From: Bacteroidota bacterium
GTDB taxonomy: Bacteria > Bacteroidota > Bacteroidia > Chitinophagales > Chitinophagaceae
Assembly (NCBI GenBank): GCA_030706685.1
Contig: JAUZOA010000050.1
Coordinates: 1 to 38,121 of the forward strand
Reading direction: 5' to 3'
DNA: 38,121 nucleotides
Part shown: positions 1-8,470 of the stretch, one piece after another
Numbering within the stretch: the stretch's first letter is position 1
How the letters are laid out: each line of letters starts with the position of its first letter
Notes under the pieces: model-generated
Database searches by the model: none
Told to the model about the DNA's origin: nothing
What the model saw: the letters and a program-made list of their open reading frames with translations, nothing else
Program-made: the position numbers and the translations under genes

Positions 1-371
1 TACGGGTTATTTATTTTCAAGACCCTTTGAAACTAAGGTTTCACCCCTCTTTAGTCACAGGCGATTGCTGGCTAACCCAAATATTTCTGGCCTATTCCAC
101 AGCCAATTCTATCCATTCTATCTAATGCCAATTATCACCGGTCCGGAGTTTAGATTTCTAGTTTTGAGTTCAAAGAGAGGAGATGTATTGGAATTGCATG
201 GTTTTTATATATTATATATTATTTTAATAATAATATTAATTAACAATTACTGCCATTTTTTAAACATTAGGCAAAATAATACTGCATATAGCGATAATTT
301 TAATAATAATTACTTAATTTAGTTTAGCTATTTTCAAATAATTTTTTTTATTAATATCTAAATCTCAGCTT
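1..371. other. AT-rich upstream region of the first amt gene
   Basis: No gene is supported here. The last 150 bases are very AT-rich, with runs of TAAT/ATTA, as expected for a promoter region. I looked for a sigma-54 type GG-N10-GC element, common before ammonium transporters in other phyla, and for an exact TAnnTTTG element, and found neither. An open frame at 65-322 has low-complexity composition and no recognisable protein features. Confidence 0.5.
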
Positions 372-1757
372 ATGCCCAAGCTAACAGTAAAACAGGTTGC
401 CCCATTCTTTGTACTTGCCACGATTGCCATCTTTGCCATATTCGTAAAACCGGTATCCGATTTTGCAGATGCCAGCAAATACAACAGCGCGGATATTGCC
501 TGGATCATTGTTGCTACGGCCCTGGTTTTCCTGATGACACCGGGTCTCGCCTTTTTCTATGGCGGTATGGTACACAGAAAGAATGTGATCTCCACCATGA
601 TAAAAAGCGTGGTGGCTGCCGGAGTTGTCAGCGTTATCTGGGTAGTAGTTGGCTATAGCCTTTGTTTTGGAAAAGATATTAATGGTATAATTGGCGATCC
701 GACTACACATCTTTTTTTTAAGGGGGTGAATTCTGGTGAACCCTGGGTAGGAGCTCCAACCATTCCCAAAACTTTATTTTCTCTTTTCCAACTGATGTTT
801 GCCGTAATTACCCCGGGTTTAGTGGTAGGGGCGGTAGCTGAAAGAATCCGTTTCACTTCTTACATATTATTTACTGTTTTATTCAGCCTGCTCGTTTATG
901 CGCCGCTCGCGCACTGGAGTTGGCACCCCGATGGATTTTTGGCTAAAATGGGCGCCCTCGATTTTGCAGGAGGCACTGTAGTTCATATCTCTGCCGGATG
1001 CGCCGCGCTTGCAGGTGCATTGGTACTGAAAAGAAGACAATCTCACCTTGAAAACAAAGAGATCCCACCTGCCAATATTCCTTACGTATTAATAGGTACA
1101 GGTCTTCTCTGGTTTGGCTGGTTTGGGTTTAATGCCGGTTCGGCTTTAGCCGCGAATGCCTTATCCGTCTCTGCTTTTGCTACAACTAATACCGCCGCTG
1201 CTGCCGCAGGTTTAAGCTGGATGTTTTTTGATGTGCTTCGGGGCAAAAAACCTTCCGTCATTGGCTTCTGTGTAGGCGCGGTAGTAGGTTTGGTTGCCAT
1301 CACGCCCGCGGCAGGCTATGTCGCTATTCCTCAAAGCATCTTCATCGGCATGATTGCTGCCATCATTTCTAATGTAGCCGTTTATTATAAACAAAAATCC
1401 ACCCTGGATGATACGCTCGATGTATTTCCCTGTCATGGTATCGGCGGCATGGTCGGTATGCTGATGACAGGCGTGTTTGCAACAAAAGCGGTGAATGCCG
1501 CCGGTAATGACGGCTTGTTTTTTGGAAATCCTGCCTTTTTCCTTACACAATTAAAGGCCATGGCGGTTGCTGTCGGATACAGCTTTACTGTTTCATTCTT
1601 AATTTTTAAGTTCATCAATTTCATCTTGCCATTGCGGGTAAGCTCACAGGAAGAGTTAGAAGGTCTCGATGCTTCCCAGCACAATGAAAAATACCTGCAG
1701 GGTACATTGTTAGTTCATAACAATGGCTCTATAAAAGAAGTACCAGCGATAGAATAG
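372..1757 (+). CDS. amt: Ammonium transporter (Amt family)
   Basis: This is a 461-residue inner-membrane ammonium channel of the Amt/MEP/Rh family. About eleven hydrophobic segments are visible after a short N-terminal one. The PDGFLAKMG...DFAGGTVVH block near residues 190-205 carries the conserved Asp and the first pore histidine, and FPCHGIGG near residue 355 carries the second. The GAVAERIRF motif of canonical Amt proteins is intact. It lies upstream of an outer-membrane porin and a second, divergent Amt. No glnK (PII) gene follows, although amt-glnK pairs are usual. A nested hairpin follows the stop codon, so this gene may be a separate transcript from the porin. Confidence 0.95.
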   Translation: MPKLTVKQVAPFFVLATIAIFAIFVKPVSDFADASKYNSADIAWIIVATALVFLMTPGLAFFYGGMVHRKNVISTMIKSVVAAGVVSVIWVVVGYSLCFGKDINGIIGDPTTHLFFKGVNSGEPWVGAPTIPKTLFSLFQLMFAVITPGLVVGAVAERIRFTSYILFTVLFSLLVYAPLAHWSWHPDGFLAKMGALDFAGGTVVHISAGCAALAGALVLKRRQSHLENKEIPPANIPYVLIGTGLLWFGWFGFNAGSALAANALSVSAFATTNTAAAAAGLSWMFFDVLRGKKPSVIGFCVGAVVGLVAITPAAGYVAIPQSIFIGMIAAIISNVAVYYKQKSTLDDTLDVFPCHGIGGMVGMLMTGVFATKAVNAAGNDGLFFGNPAFFLTQLKAMAVAVGYSFTVSFLIFKFINFILPLRVSSQEELEGLDASQHNEKYLQGTLLVHNNGSIKEVPAIE

Positions 1758-1789
1758 AGGCGATAGAAAAGAATTGACGAAATAAAAAA

Positions 1790-1836
1790 GGTACAGCATG
1801 GATGATAAGTTGCGCTAACAACTTACCAGCTGTACC
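1790..1836 (+). terminator. Nested hairpin between amt and porin
   Basis: An outer 8-bp stem (GGTACAGC at 1790-1797 with GCTGTACC at 1829-1836) encloses an inner 7-bp stem (TAAGTTG at 1806-1812 with CAACTTA at 1819-1825, loop CGCTAA). CTTATTTG follows. The position 33 bases after the amt stop suggests a terminator or an mRNA 3' stabiliser. The U-tract is imperfect, so partial read-through into the porin gene is possible. Confidence 0.6.
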
Positions 1837-1863
1837 CTTATTTGATAATTAAAAACTATAGCA

Positions 1864-2919
1864 ATGTTAAGAAAAATCTGCTCTGCAATCATCATTGTCT
1901 CAACATCTTTTTCATCTGTTTTTTCACAAGATTCCACAAAGAAAGGCAACCTGACGATCTCCGGCTCTGTTGATGCCTATTACCGGTATGATTTCAATAA
2001 TGCCAAAGACTCAGCCCGGACCAACAACTACACCAGTTTCACCAATTCCCAGAACTCATTTGAGCTTGGTATGGCTTCCGTTAAAGCCGATTATGCTATC
2101 GGCAAGGTAGACGGGCTTCTTGACCTTGGTTTTGGAAGGAGGGCCGATGAGTTTTCCTACAATGATCATGGGTCATTGACGGCTGTTAAACAGGCTTATC
2201 TCTCCTATGCTCCTTCCGCCAAAGTAAAATTCACCATGGGAAAATGGGCTACCCATGTAGGTTATGAATTGCTTGACGCCTATTTGAATCGCAATTACAG
2301 CATGGATTATATGTTTTCTTATGGCCCCTTCTTTCATACCGGCTTAAAAGCGGATATAACCATCAGCAACAGTTTTGCCTTTATGGCAGGTGTGGTCAAC
2401 CCGACAGATATGTCTACAGCCAGCTTTGCTAAAAAATTCTTTATCGCACAGGTGCATGGTGCAAGTAAAAATGGCAAGATAGGCGGTTATCTTAATTATG
2501 TTGGCGGAAAAGATATGGCTAAGAATTCCATTAATCAATTTGACCTGGTACTTACCGGGGTTGTCAGCAGTAAGTTCAACATAGGCTATAATGGGACTGT
2601 CAAAATGGTAAAACCCGATGATGGCAGCAGCGCTTCCTGGTGGGGATCTGCTTTATATCTCAATTATGATCCGACTTCTATATTTGGATTAACTGCGAGA
2701 GGCGAATTATTTGGTGATAAAAAAGGAGTGGCGGGGCTTGGTACTAATATAGTCGATTTTACATTATCGGGTAATATCCATATCGACAATCTGACAATCA
2801 TCCCGGAATTCCGTATTGACGGAGCAAAAGATCCGATCTTTTTCAAAAATGCCGACACGGGTGCGCCAACTGCTAAAAGTACCGGCACATTTATTTTAGG
2901 CGCTACTTATCATTTTTAA
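1864..2919 (+). CDS. Outer-membrane beta-barrel porin (OmpL-like, BBP2 type)
   Basis: A 351-residue protein with a typical signal peptide (hydrophobic stretch ending SSVFSQ, mature start DSTKK). The mature part has alternating beta-strand composition, an early GSVDAYYRYDFN motif, and ends in an aromatic residue (TYHF), as outer-membrane barrels do. The N-terminal motif and length recall the Bacteroidota porin-2/OmpL-like family, which I have in mind as a frequent neighbour of ammonium transporters. It sits between two amt genes, so the inference is that it passes small nitrogen solutes through the outer membrane. Substrate specificity cannot be read from sequence. Confidence 0.8.
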   Translation: MLRKICSAIIIVSTSFSSVFSQDSTKKGNLTISGSVDAYYRYDFNNAKDSARTNNYTSFTNSQNSFELGMASVKADYAIGKVDGLLDLGFGRRADEFSYNDHGSLTAVKQAYLSYAPSAKVKFTMGKWATHVGYELLDAYLNRNYSMDYMFSYGPFFHTGLKADITISNSFAFMAGVVNPTDMSTASFAKKFFIAQVHGASKNGKIGGYLNYVGGKDMAKNSINQFDLVLTGVVSSKFNIGYNGTVKMVKPDDGSSASWWGSALYLNYDPTSIFGLTARGELFGDKKGVAGLGTNIVDFTLSGNIHIDNLTIIPEFRIDGAKDPIFFKNADTGAPTAKSTGTFILGATYHF

Positions 2920-3224
2920 GTCGTCGTTCAAATTTACCGGGTTTAAACTGCATAATTATCACCCCAAAACTACAAACATGAAAATTGAATTTTTAACCAG
3001 GATAAATAAAACGGTTTTTGCTGAAGGCCTTTTTATAGTAAAATTATTTGTTAGGAACTTGTTTATGAAACCGCTAGTTCCTATTGCCATTCCCGGACTC
3101 TCCGTTAACGAACGGACTCCATTTCCTTTTTATTTTGGTCATAGCCGCCGGCTAAACTGAAAATGTAACCGAAACTACATTTCCCAGTATTGACTAACGG
3201 CAGGAACACTAACCTAGGACCCCA
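2920..3224. other. Porin to amt2 spacer, no convincing gene
   Basis: The spacer between the porin and the second amt is AT-rich. It contains a 60-codon open frame (2978-3160) without recognisable features, which I do not support, and a short dyad (CCGTT aacg AACGG near 3105-3118). No clear intrinsic terminator for the porin was seen. Confidence 0.4.
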
Positions 3225-3323
3225 ATGAAACAAGTTGAAATGTTAATCAAACATTCTTCATTCGGAAGGTTGATGTTTATAAATAATTTTTTAAAAGAAA
3301 ATCAATTCAAATGGCCATCCTAA
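3225..3323 (+). CDS. Possible 32-residue upstream ORF overlapping the amt2 start
   Basis: An ATG at 3225, preceded by an AGGA sequence, opens a 32-codon frame (starts MKQVEMLIKH, ends KWPS). It terminates at TAA 3321-3323, 13 bases inside amt2 and in another frame. Nothing identifies its product. If translated it would make amt2 translation dependent on termination and restart. It could equally be chance in an AT-rich leader. Confidence 0.2.
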   Translation: MKQVEMLIKHSSFGRLMFINNFLKENQFKWPS

Positions 3324-4882
3324 ATTTTTTAACTAACAGAAACAATAGTCATCTTCAGGGTCCCCTGGTCCGACTGACCAGGCCTGAGAAATTTCGTATT
3401 GCTGGCAGTATGTTTGCCGGTAAGATCATTGGTTTATTGATTGTATTAATTGCAATGGGCTTTTTGCCGGCAATCTTAGGTGGGTTGTCTGCACATGCGC
3501 AGGACACTTTTACTCCGCATGAGACAACAATGATGAATTCGGCCAACACAATCTGGACGCTTGTAGCTGCCTTTTTAGTATTCGGGATGCAACCAGGATT
3601 TACTTTTCTCGAAGCAGGCTTTGCCCGCAAAAGAGAATCCGTAAACATCTTAATGGAATGCGTTTTTGATACTTGCATTTGCGGCATCTTATTCTGGGCT
3701 ATCGGATATGCCTTTATGTTTGGACAAGGAAACGGCTTTATTGGCTGGGGAGGAGGACCTTTGGCGGGAGGAGATGCTAAGAACTGGTTCTTCTTGCAGA
3801 ATACCCCTGACACTTATGGAGCAACAGGTGTTCCTATTTTGGCACACTGGATTTTCCAATTTGCATTCGCCGATACTACTTCTACTGTAACCTCAGGTGC
3901 AATGATTGGACGCACCAGTTTCCGGGGTGATATACTTTATAGTATCGGTGTTACCGGTTTTATTTATCCTATTATTGGTCACTGGGCATGGGGACCAGAC
4001 GGATTCTTAGCCCTGATGGGTTCAACAGGACATTTCTTACCATTTATAGGAACCGGCTTCAGAGATTTTGCAGGTTCTACTGTTGTACATACGATTGGAG
4101 GCATGGTTTCATTGGCCGGCGCTATTGTACTTGGACCTCGTTTGGGCAGGGTATTTAAACGGGATGGTGGCGGAATGCCACCTGCGCACAATCTTAATAT
4201 CGCAGTAGTGGGCGGTTTTATTCTTTGGTTTGGCTGGTATGGATTTAACCCGGGAAGCACTTTATCGGCAATGGATATGCAGGGAATTGGCCGGGTAGCT
4301 GCTAATACTACACTTGCCGCTTGTGCGGGAGGAATCTCTGCCATGTATATAGCTCTTTGGTTTGGCAAAACAGGAAAATTCGATGTTGGTTTTACAACAA
4401 ATGGATTTCTTGCCGGTCTTGTCGCTATTACCTGCCCGTGTTATTGGGTATCTCCCTTCGGTGCAGTGGTGCTAGGGTTGGTAGCTGGTTTAATAGTATA
4501 CCTTGCTACGAATTTATTGGAATGGCTTCGCATAGATGATCCTATTGGAGCCGTTCCTGTTCATGGAGCTTGCGGTATATGGGGCACCTGGTCATTAGGA
4601 TTATTTGCTTGCGGAAAATATGGAGCAACAGGACCTACAGGGGCGGACAATTCCGCTCCCGTCACCGGTTTATTTTATGGCGGAGGAACACAAGTTCTCA
4701 AAGCTCAAATAATTGGAAGTCTTACTATCACTATTGCCACATTCGTTGTTGCCTATATCTTAATGTTAGTGATTAAGCAATTACCCCATCCATGGAAATT
4801 AAGAGTAGCAGCAGAAGGCGAGACGAATCCGGGAGGTCTTGATGTATATGAGCATGGAGTTGAAGCTTACGCAATGGATTAG
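3311..4882 (+). CDS. amt: Second ammonium transporter, with cleavable N-terminus
   Basis: A 523-residue Amt-family inner-membrane channel, clearly a different paralogue from the one at 372-1757. Residues 1 to about 65 form an extra N-terminal region with a hydrophobic segment ending LSAHAQ, which looks like a cleavable signal peptide. The two pore histidines are present (DFAGSTVVH near residue 255, VPVHGACG near 417) and the WGPDGFLALMG block is retained. The canonical AER motif of the third pore segment is replaced by SGAMIGRTSF. An insertion of about 15 residues separates the PDGF block from DFAG. It is followed by a long hairpin. No PII gene is adjacent, so whether it works as a transporter or also as a sensor is open. 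Confidence 0.93.
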   Translation: MAILNFLTNRNNSHLQGPLVRLTRPEKFRIAGSMFAGKIIGLLIVLIAMGFLPAILGGLSAHAQDTFTPHETTMMNSANTIWTLVAAFLVFGMQPGFTFLEAGFARKRESVNILMECVFDTCICGILFWAIGYAFMFGQGNGFIGWGGGPLAGGDAKNWFFLQNTPDTYGATGVPILAHWIFQFAFADTTSTVTSGAMIGRTSFRGDILYSIGVTGFIYPIIGHWAWGPDGFLALMGSTGHFLPFIGTGFRDFAGSTVVHTIGGMVSLAGAIVLGPRLGRVFKRDGGGMPPAHNLNIAVVGGFILWFGWYGFNPGSTLSAMDMQGIGRVAANTTLAACAGGISAMYIALWFGKTGKFDVGFTTNGFLAGLVAITCPCYWVSPFGAVVLGLVAGLIVYLATNLLEWLRIDDPIGAVPVHGACGIWGTWSLGLFACGKYGATGPTGADNSAPVTGLFYGGGTQVLKAQIIGSLTITIATFVVAYILMLVIKQLPHPWKLRVAAEGETNPGGLDVYEHGVEAYAMD

Positions 4883-4890
4883 ATATCTGG

Positions 4891-4932
4891 CAAGAATCCC
4901 TTCAGCTCTATTCCGGGTTGAAGGGGTTCTTG
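4891..4932 (+). terminator. Hairpin after amt2
   Basis: A 14-bp stem with one G-T wobble: the 5' arm is 4891-4904 (begins CAAGAATCC) and the 3' arm 4919-4932 (ends GGGTTCTTG), with a 14-base loop. It starts nine bases after the amt2 stop. The following ATTACTTC is only weakly U-rich, so it may be a terminator or a 3'-end protecting structure. Confidence 0.7.
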
Positions 4933-5041
4933 ATTACTTCAGGATCAAATTAATCAGGTAGTTAAAATAACTAATTTCCCATGGACTTACTAATATTGAT
5001 GATTTCATATTTCATAGGGAAAAAATTAAACAGGATCAGAA

Positions 5042-5150
5042 GTCAGCCTAAAAAACATGTTTTCTACCAGGCTGACCCGGGTCCGGGCGCGGGATAATGC
5101 TGGCTGTATCTTAAAATGATAATCGCCCCAGGAAGACCCGGGACGATTAT
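5042..5150. repeat. Cluster of palindromes and a 17-bp direct repeat
   Basis: GTCAGCCT (5042-5049) pairs exactly with AGGCTGAC (5069-5076) around a perfect 12-bp palindrome AAAACATGTTTT (5052-5063). A 10-bp palindrome GACCCGGGTC follows at 5074-5083. A second hairpin is made of ATAATCG and CGATTAT at about 5119-5150. The segment 5067-5083 recurs at 5128-5144 with three changes (CCAGGnnGACCCGGGnC). The cluster lies between amt2 and the 3' end of the small minus-strand ORF, so it may terminate transcription from both sides. Confidence 0.6.
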
Positions 5151-5198
5151 TAATTAATTCAAGGGTAGATACTTATATTGAATAGAATAAATTCTAAC

Positions 5199-5282
5199 TT
5201 AAGCAGCTACTCTTTTTGCTCCTTTAAAAGCAGGAACAACAATGAGCGCAATAACCGCTAATACTGATAATACGATTGACAT
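5199..5282 (-). CDS. Predicted 27-residue single-span membrane peptide
   Basis: An ORF of 28 codons on the minus strand, too short for usual gene callers. The ATG at 5282 is preceded by AAAAAAGGAATATT, with an AGGA ribosome-binding sequence at good spacing. The product starts MSIVLSVLAV, continues with an uninterrupted hydrophobic stretch to a proline near residue 17, and ends in a short basic tail (KGAKRVAA). This is the layout of a one-pass small membrane protein. Dyads lie downstream of its stop at 5042-5150. The coding context (strong RBS, isolated gene between convergent units, clean TM-plus-basic-tail design) makes it credible, but no homologue is known to me. Confidence 0.5.
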   Translation of the reverse strand: MSIVLSVLAVIALIVVPAFKGAKRVAA

Positions 5283-5699
5283 AATATTCCTTTTTTAGTT
5301 ATTTAATAGGGTAAAATTGGAACATTAAAATGGGAAATTAAAGTTAATAGAGAGAAGTATACGGATTATAAAAAAAATTAATATTACTTATTTTCATGAG
5401 TTAATAAAATTTTGTGGAGAGTGAGAAATAAATTAATATTTTATTAATGGTAGCAAGCTTTTTTTCTGGGATAAAATCACGGATAATGTGCCATTTATCA
5501 GGAAGTTATTTCAATCAAAAAGTTATCCACATTTTGAATTTAGAACATAGAAAAGCGCTGTTACGAATGAATGTTTTGCAGAAAACGCCTGGTAGTAATT
5601 GTAGAGTGATATTCAGTACGCAGGCAACTGTTTGTATAAATTCAGATACTCCTTCCTAAAAATATTTAGCTCTTTCATATGGCAAGCAATCGTTAGTGA
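5283..5699. other. Spacer with a possible plus-strand non-coding transcript
   Basis: This AT-rich spacer of more than 400 bases holds no supported protein gene. The open frame at 5447-5659 lacks recognisable features. A strong plus-strand intrinsic terminator stands at its right end (5700-5734) although no plus-strand gene precedes it for 800 bases, which would fit an unannotated small RNA. A perfect match to the DnaA-box consensus, TTATCCACA, occurs once at 5523-5531; a single copy is not evidence of an origin. Confidence 0.25.
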
Positions 5700-5734
5700 G
5701 GCTGTCTATTTCTATAGACGGCCTTTTTATTTTG
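5700..5734 (+). terminator. Strong plus-strand intrinsic terminator
   Basis: GGCTGTCTAT (5700-5709) pairs with ATAGACGGCC (5714-5723), a 10-bp stem with one wobble and a TTCT loop, followed by TTTTTATTTT. The U-tract is on the plus strand only; on the minus strand the stem is followed by CTCACTAACG. It therefore terminates plus-strand transcription head-on to ppc. Confidence 0.8.
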
Positions 5735-5743
5735 ATTCAGGAT

Positions 5744-8323
5744 TCAGGCTGAATTCCTCCCGGCATTGATAATACCAAATGAGCAGCGCATGACAAGTTT
5801 CTCGTAGATATCCTTCATAGGCGACTGCACCAGTTGTTCTTCCATTTCCCTTACTCGTGTAAGACCATATTGCTGGATAGTCAGCAAGGGCAATACAATT
5901 CGTTCACGCATTTGAATCGAGGCCCTGTCAATCGGGTAGTCTGCCATCAGTTCAGTGTGCCCGGTAAGCTTGGTTAGATACTGGCAGGTCAATTCGTATT
6001 CTTCATAGATCATTTGCCATAATTCTCCAAACTGTTTGTGCTTGCTTAAAAACTCCGTCAAAGGGAAAAATGATTTTGACATGGCCATTTCGCAATTATC
6101 CAGCAACGTTTTAAAGAAAAGAGAGTTTTTATACAGCTTCTGAAATAAAGCAAATTTTCCTTCCTTTTCCATTTGCCGCAAAGCGGATCCGACCCCATAA
6201 TACCCGGTCACGTTTTGCTTCAACTGGCTCCAGGAACCCGCGAAAGGAATGGCCCGCAGATCTTTTAATGATAAGCCGGATGAAACACCGCGCTTCGCCG
6301 GACGGCTGCCGATATTGGTCTCACTGTAAAATCGCAATGGGCTAACCTGGAGAAGATAATCAGCAAGGTAAGGGTGATCTTTTAATTGCTTATAAGCCAC
6401 ATACCCGGCTTCAGCCAAATGCTCTAATAAGGCTTCCTCCTCTTCATTAAGTGTAAAATGTTTTGTTGAAAAGAGATCATTGGAAATGCCCGCATTCAGC
6501 AATTGCTCAATATTAAATTGCGCCGCCTCTACAATTCCGAAATTGGAACTGACTGTCTGGCCCTGGATAGTTAGTTGTATTTCTTTGTTGGCAATATTAT
6601 GACCCATAGATGCATAAAACCTGTGTGTCTTGCCACCGCCCCTTGATGGAGGCCCGCCGCGACCGTCAAAAAAGATTACATCTATTTTATGTTCTCTTGA
6701 TACCCGTGTCAGTTCTTCTTTTGCTTTATAAATACTCCAGTTAGCCATCAGGTATCCTCCGTCTTTGGTACCGTCGGAGAATCCCAGCATGATTGTCTGG
6801 CAATTCTTCCTGAGCTTCAGGTGTTCTTTATAACCGGGATCTTTATACAACGTTGTCATTATCTCGCTGGCTCTTTCCAGGTCATCCACTGTTTCAAAAA
6901 GAGGCACGATATCAATATTCATTTCTTCTTTTCGCCAGCCACTCAAAAGAAATAAAGCATATACTTCCACGACTTTTAACGCACTGCTGCACTGGCTGAT
7001 AATATACCGGTTACACCCTTCAACCCCGTTATATTGCTGGATTTCCTTAACACCCGCGATAACTTTTAATGTATTTTGCTGGACCATATCTTCAATCGGT
7101 CCCGGGTCAAGCAGGCCTTTTACTGAGGAAAGTATTTTTATCTTATCATCATCGGGTAAATCTTTATAGCCTGCCGGCAGAAACTTATTTTGTTCTGCAA
7201 TCGTTTCTATCAATTTACTATGCACTGACCCCTCCTGCCTTATATCCAGTGAAGCAAAATGTAAACCGAATACTTCTATCTTATTGATCAGGTTATTCAC
7301 CAGGTGGAGAAACAGGCCGTTATGTTGCTCGATAATAATTTGCCTTATCTGCTCCAGAGTTCCAAGGATCTCTTCTTTCGTCAGTTTTGTTTTACTGCCC
7401 GGAATAAAAAGATTTTTATACAATTTACTTTCCAATTCATTCAGCAGGACATCAATACCCGGAAAGGTCAACCGCCTTTTTAAACGGCGGACATCAAGGT
7501 AATAGCATTTTATTATCCCACCCCGGAGAGCTTCTGCCACCTGCCGGGTAATATCACTTGTTACAAACGGGTTGCCATCCATATCGCCGCCGGGCCAAAA
7601 GCCCATCCTGATCACGGGATTTTTTTTATCCACTGCATGGGGGAATTGCGCTTTAAGATTGCTGACCGTTTTTCCCGCAGCCGGGTAAAAGACATTTTCG
7701 AGGTACCACACAAGGCTGATGGCTTCATCATAAGGGGTAGGCTTTTTCTTTTTAAAGAAAGGAGTTTTACCTAATTGCTGCAGGTAAGTATTAATAAGAT
7801 TTGTATTATTTTCCCCGAGTGCTTTTGACAGATCATTGATGATCCCTAATACCGGCCCGGGATAGAATTGTGTGGGATGAGCCGTCAAAACAAACCGTAC
7901 GGAGAATTCTTTTAATTTCTCTGCAAGCTGGTCCTCCTTATTTTCCTGGATTACTTCGGATTCCAGATGTTTTAAAGTACCCACTCCATTGAGATCATGC
8001 ACTTTTGCAAAAGCGGCATCTTCGAGGGCGTCAAATAAAACTACCTGCCTTTCCACGTATTGTACAAACCGAAAAAGAAGATCTGCACGTTCTTTTTCAG
8101 CCGTATAAGAAGTATGCTTGTTAAAAAATTCGTCAATGATCCTTATCGGGCTTAAATGCTTTTTGTAGCCTTCATCACAGTTGTTGGACAATAAAGAAAG
8201 TAAAATACCTGTCTTTTCGATACGGTGAAAAGGCAGGGACGTAAAAAGGCTGTTGTAAAGCTGGAAGCGTATACCAACTTCACTTTTGAACTGCTGAAAT
8301 GCCTGGTTTGATTGATTATCCAT
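5744..8323 (-). CDS. ppc: Phosphoenolpyruvate carboxylase
   Basis: An 859-residue cytosolic enzyme that carboxylates phosphoenolpyruvate with bicarbonate to oxaloacetate, replenishing the TCA cycle. The first signature, VLTAHPTQ with the catalytic histidine, is near residue 148; GGDMDGNPFVT follows near 245. The second signature region near residue 552 reads FFDGRGGPPSRGGG where the enterobacterial and plant enzymes have FHGRGG followed by GRGG: the arginines and glycines are kept but the histidine is an aspartate. The C-terminus (GIINAGRNSA) also differs from the usual end in NTG. I recall both variations as features of the Bacteroidota branch, so the gene is probably functional. It is monocistronic and convergent with the terminator at 5700-5734. 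Confidence 0.95.
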   Translation of the reverse strand: MDNQSNQAFQQFKSEVGIRFQLYNSLFTSLPFHRIEKTGILLSLLSNNCDEGYKKHLSPIRIIDEFFNKHTSYTAEKERADLLFRFVQYVERQVVLFDALEDAAFAKVHDLNGVGTLKHLESEVIQENKEDQLAEKLKEFSVRFVLTAHPTQFYPGPVLGIINDLSKALGENNTNLINTYLQQLGKTPFFKKKKPTPYDEAISLVWYLENVFYPAAGKTVSNLKAQFPHAVDKKNPVIRMGFWPGGDMDGNPFVTSDITRQVAEALRGGIIKCYYLDVRRLKRRLTFPGIDVLLNELESKLYKNLFIPGSKTKLTKEEILGTLEQIRQIIIEQHNGLFLHLVNNLINKIEVFGLHFASLDIRQEGSVHSKLIETIAEQNKFLPAGYKDLPDDDKIKILSSVKGLLDPGPIEDMVQQNTLKVIAGVKEIQQYNGVEGCNRYIISQCSSALKVVEVYALFLLSGWRKEEMNIDIVPLFETVDDLERASEIMTTLYKDPGYKEHLKLRKNCQTIMLGFSDGTKDGGYLMANWSIYKAKEELTRVSREHKIDVIFFDGRGGPPSRGGGKTHRFYASMGHNIANKEIQLTIQGQTVSSNFGIVEAAQFNIEQLLNAGISNDLFSTKHFTLNEEEEALLEHLAEAGYVAYKQLKDHPYLADYLLQVSPLRFYSETNIGSRPAKRGVSSGLSLKDLRAIPFAGSWSQLKQNVTGYYGVGSALRQMEKEGKFALFQKLYKNSLFFKTLLDNCEMAMSKSFFPLTEFLSKHKQFGELWQMIYEEYELTCQYLTKLTGHTELMADYPIDRASIQMRERIVLPLLTIQQYGLTRVREMEEQLVQSPMKDIYEKLVMRCSFGIINAGRNSA

Positions 8324-8470
8324 TTCTCCAGTTTATAAAAGTCTGATATAGCAAGCAGCAAACGGGGTGGTGAAAATACTTCATTAGAAGAAGAGGTCAA
8401 AAAAAGAAACGGAGAAAAGTGACTTATTCCCGTTTATTCCTTTCCGGCTTTTTGTTAATTATTCATGCGG

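Noticed and set aside
65-322. 85-codon open frame before amt
   Set aside because: The composition follows AT-rich DNA, with Ile/Asn/Tyr runs; no start signal or family features.
2978-3160. 60-codon open frame between porin and amt2
   Set aside because: No domain, no good ribosome-binding site, and a composition unlike its neighbours; kept only as a note in the spacer.
5523-5531. Perfect DnaA-box consensus TTATCCACA, considered as origin or titration site
   Set aside because: A single 9-mer in 38 kb on two strands is expected by chance about 0.3 times; no cluster of boxes or origin genes nearby.
5447-5659. 70-codon open frame before ppc
   Set aside because: No recognisable protein features; the strand fits the orphan terminator, but a non-coding transcript explains that as well.
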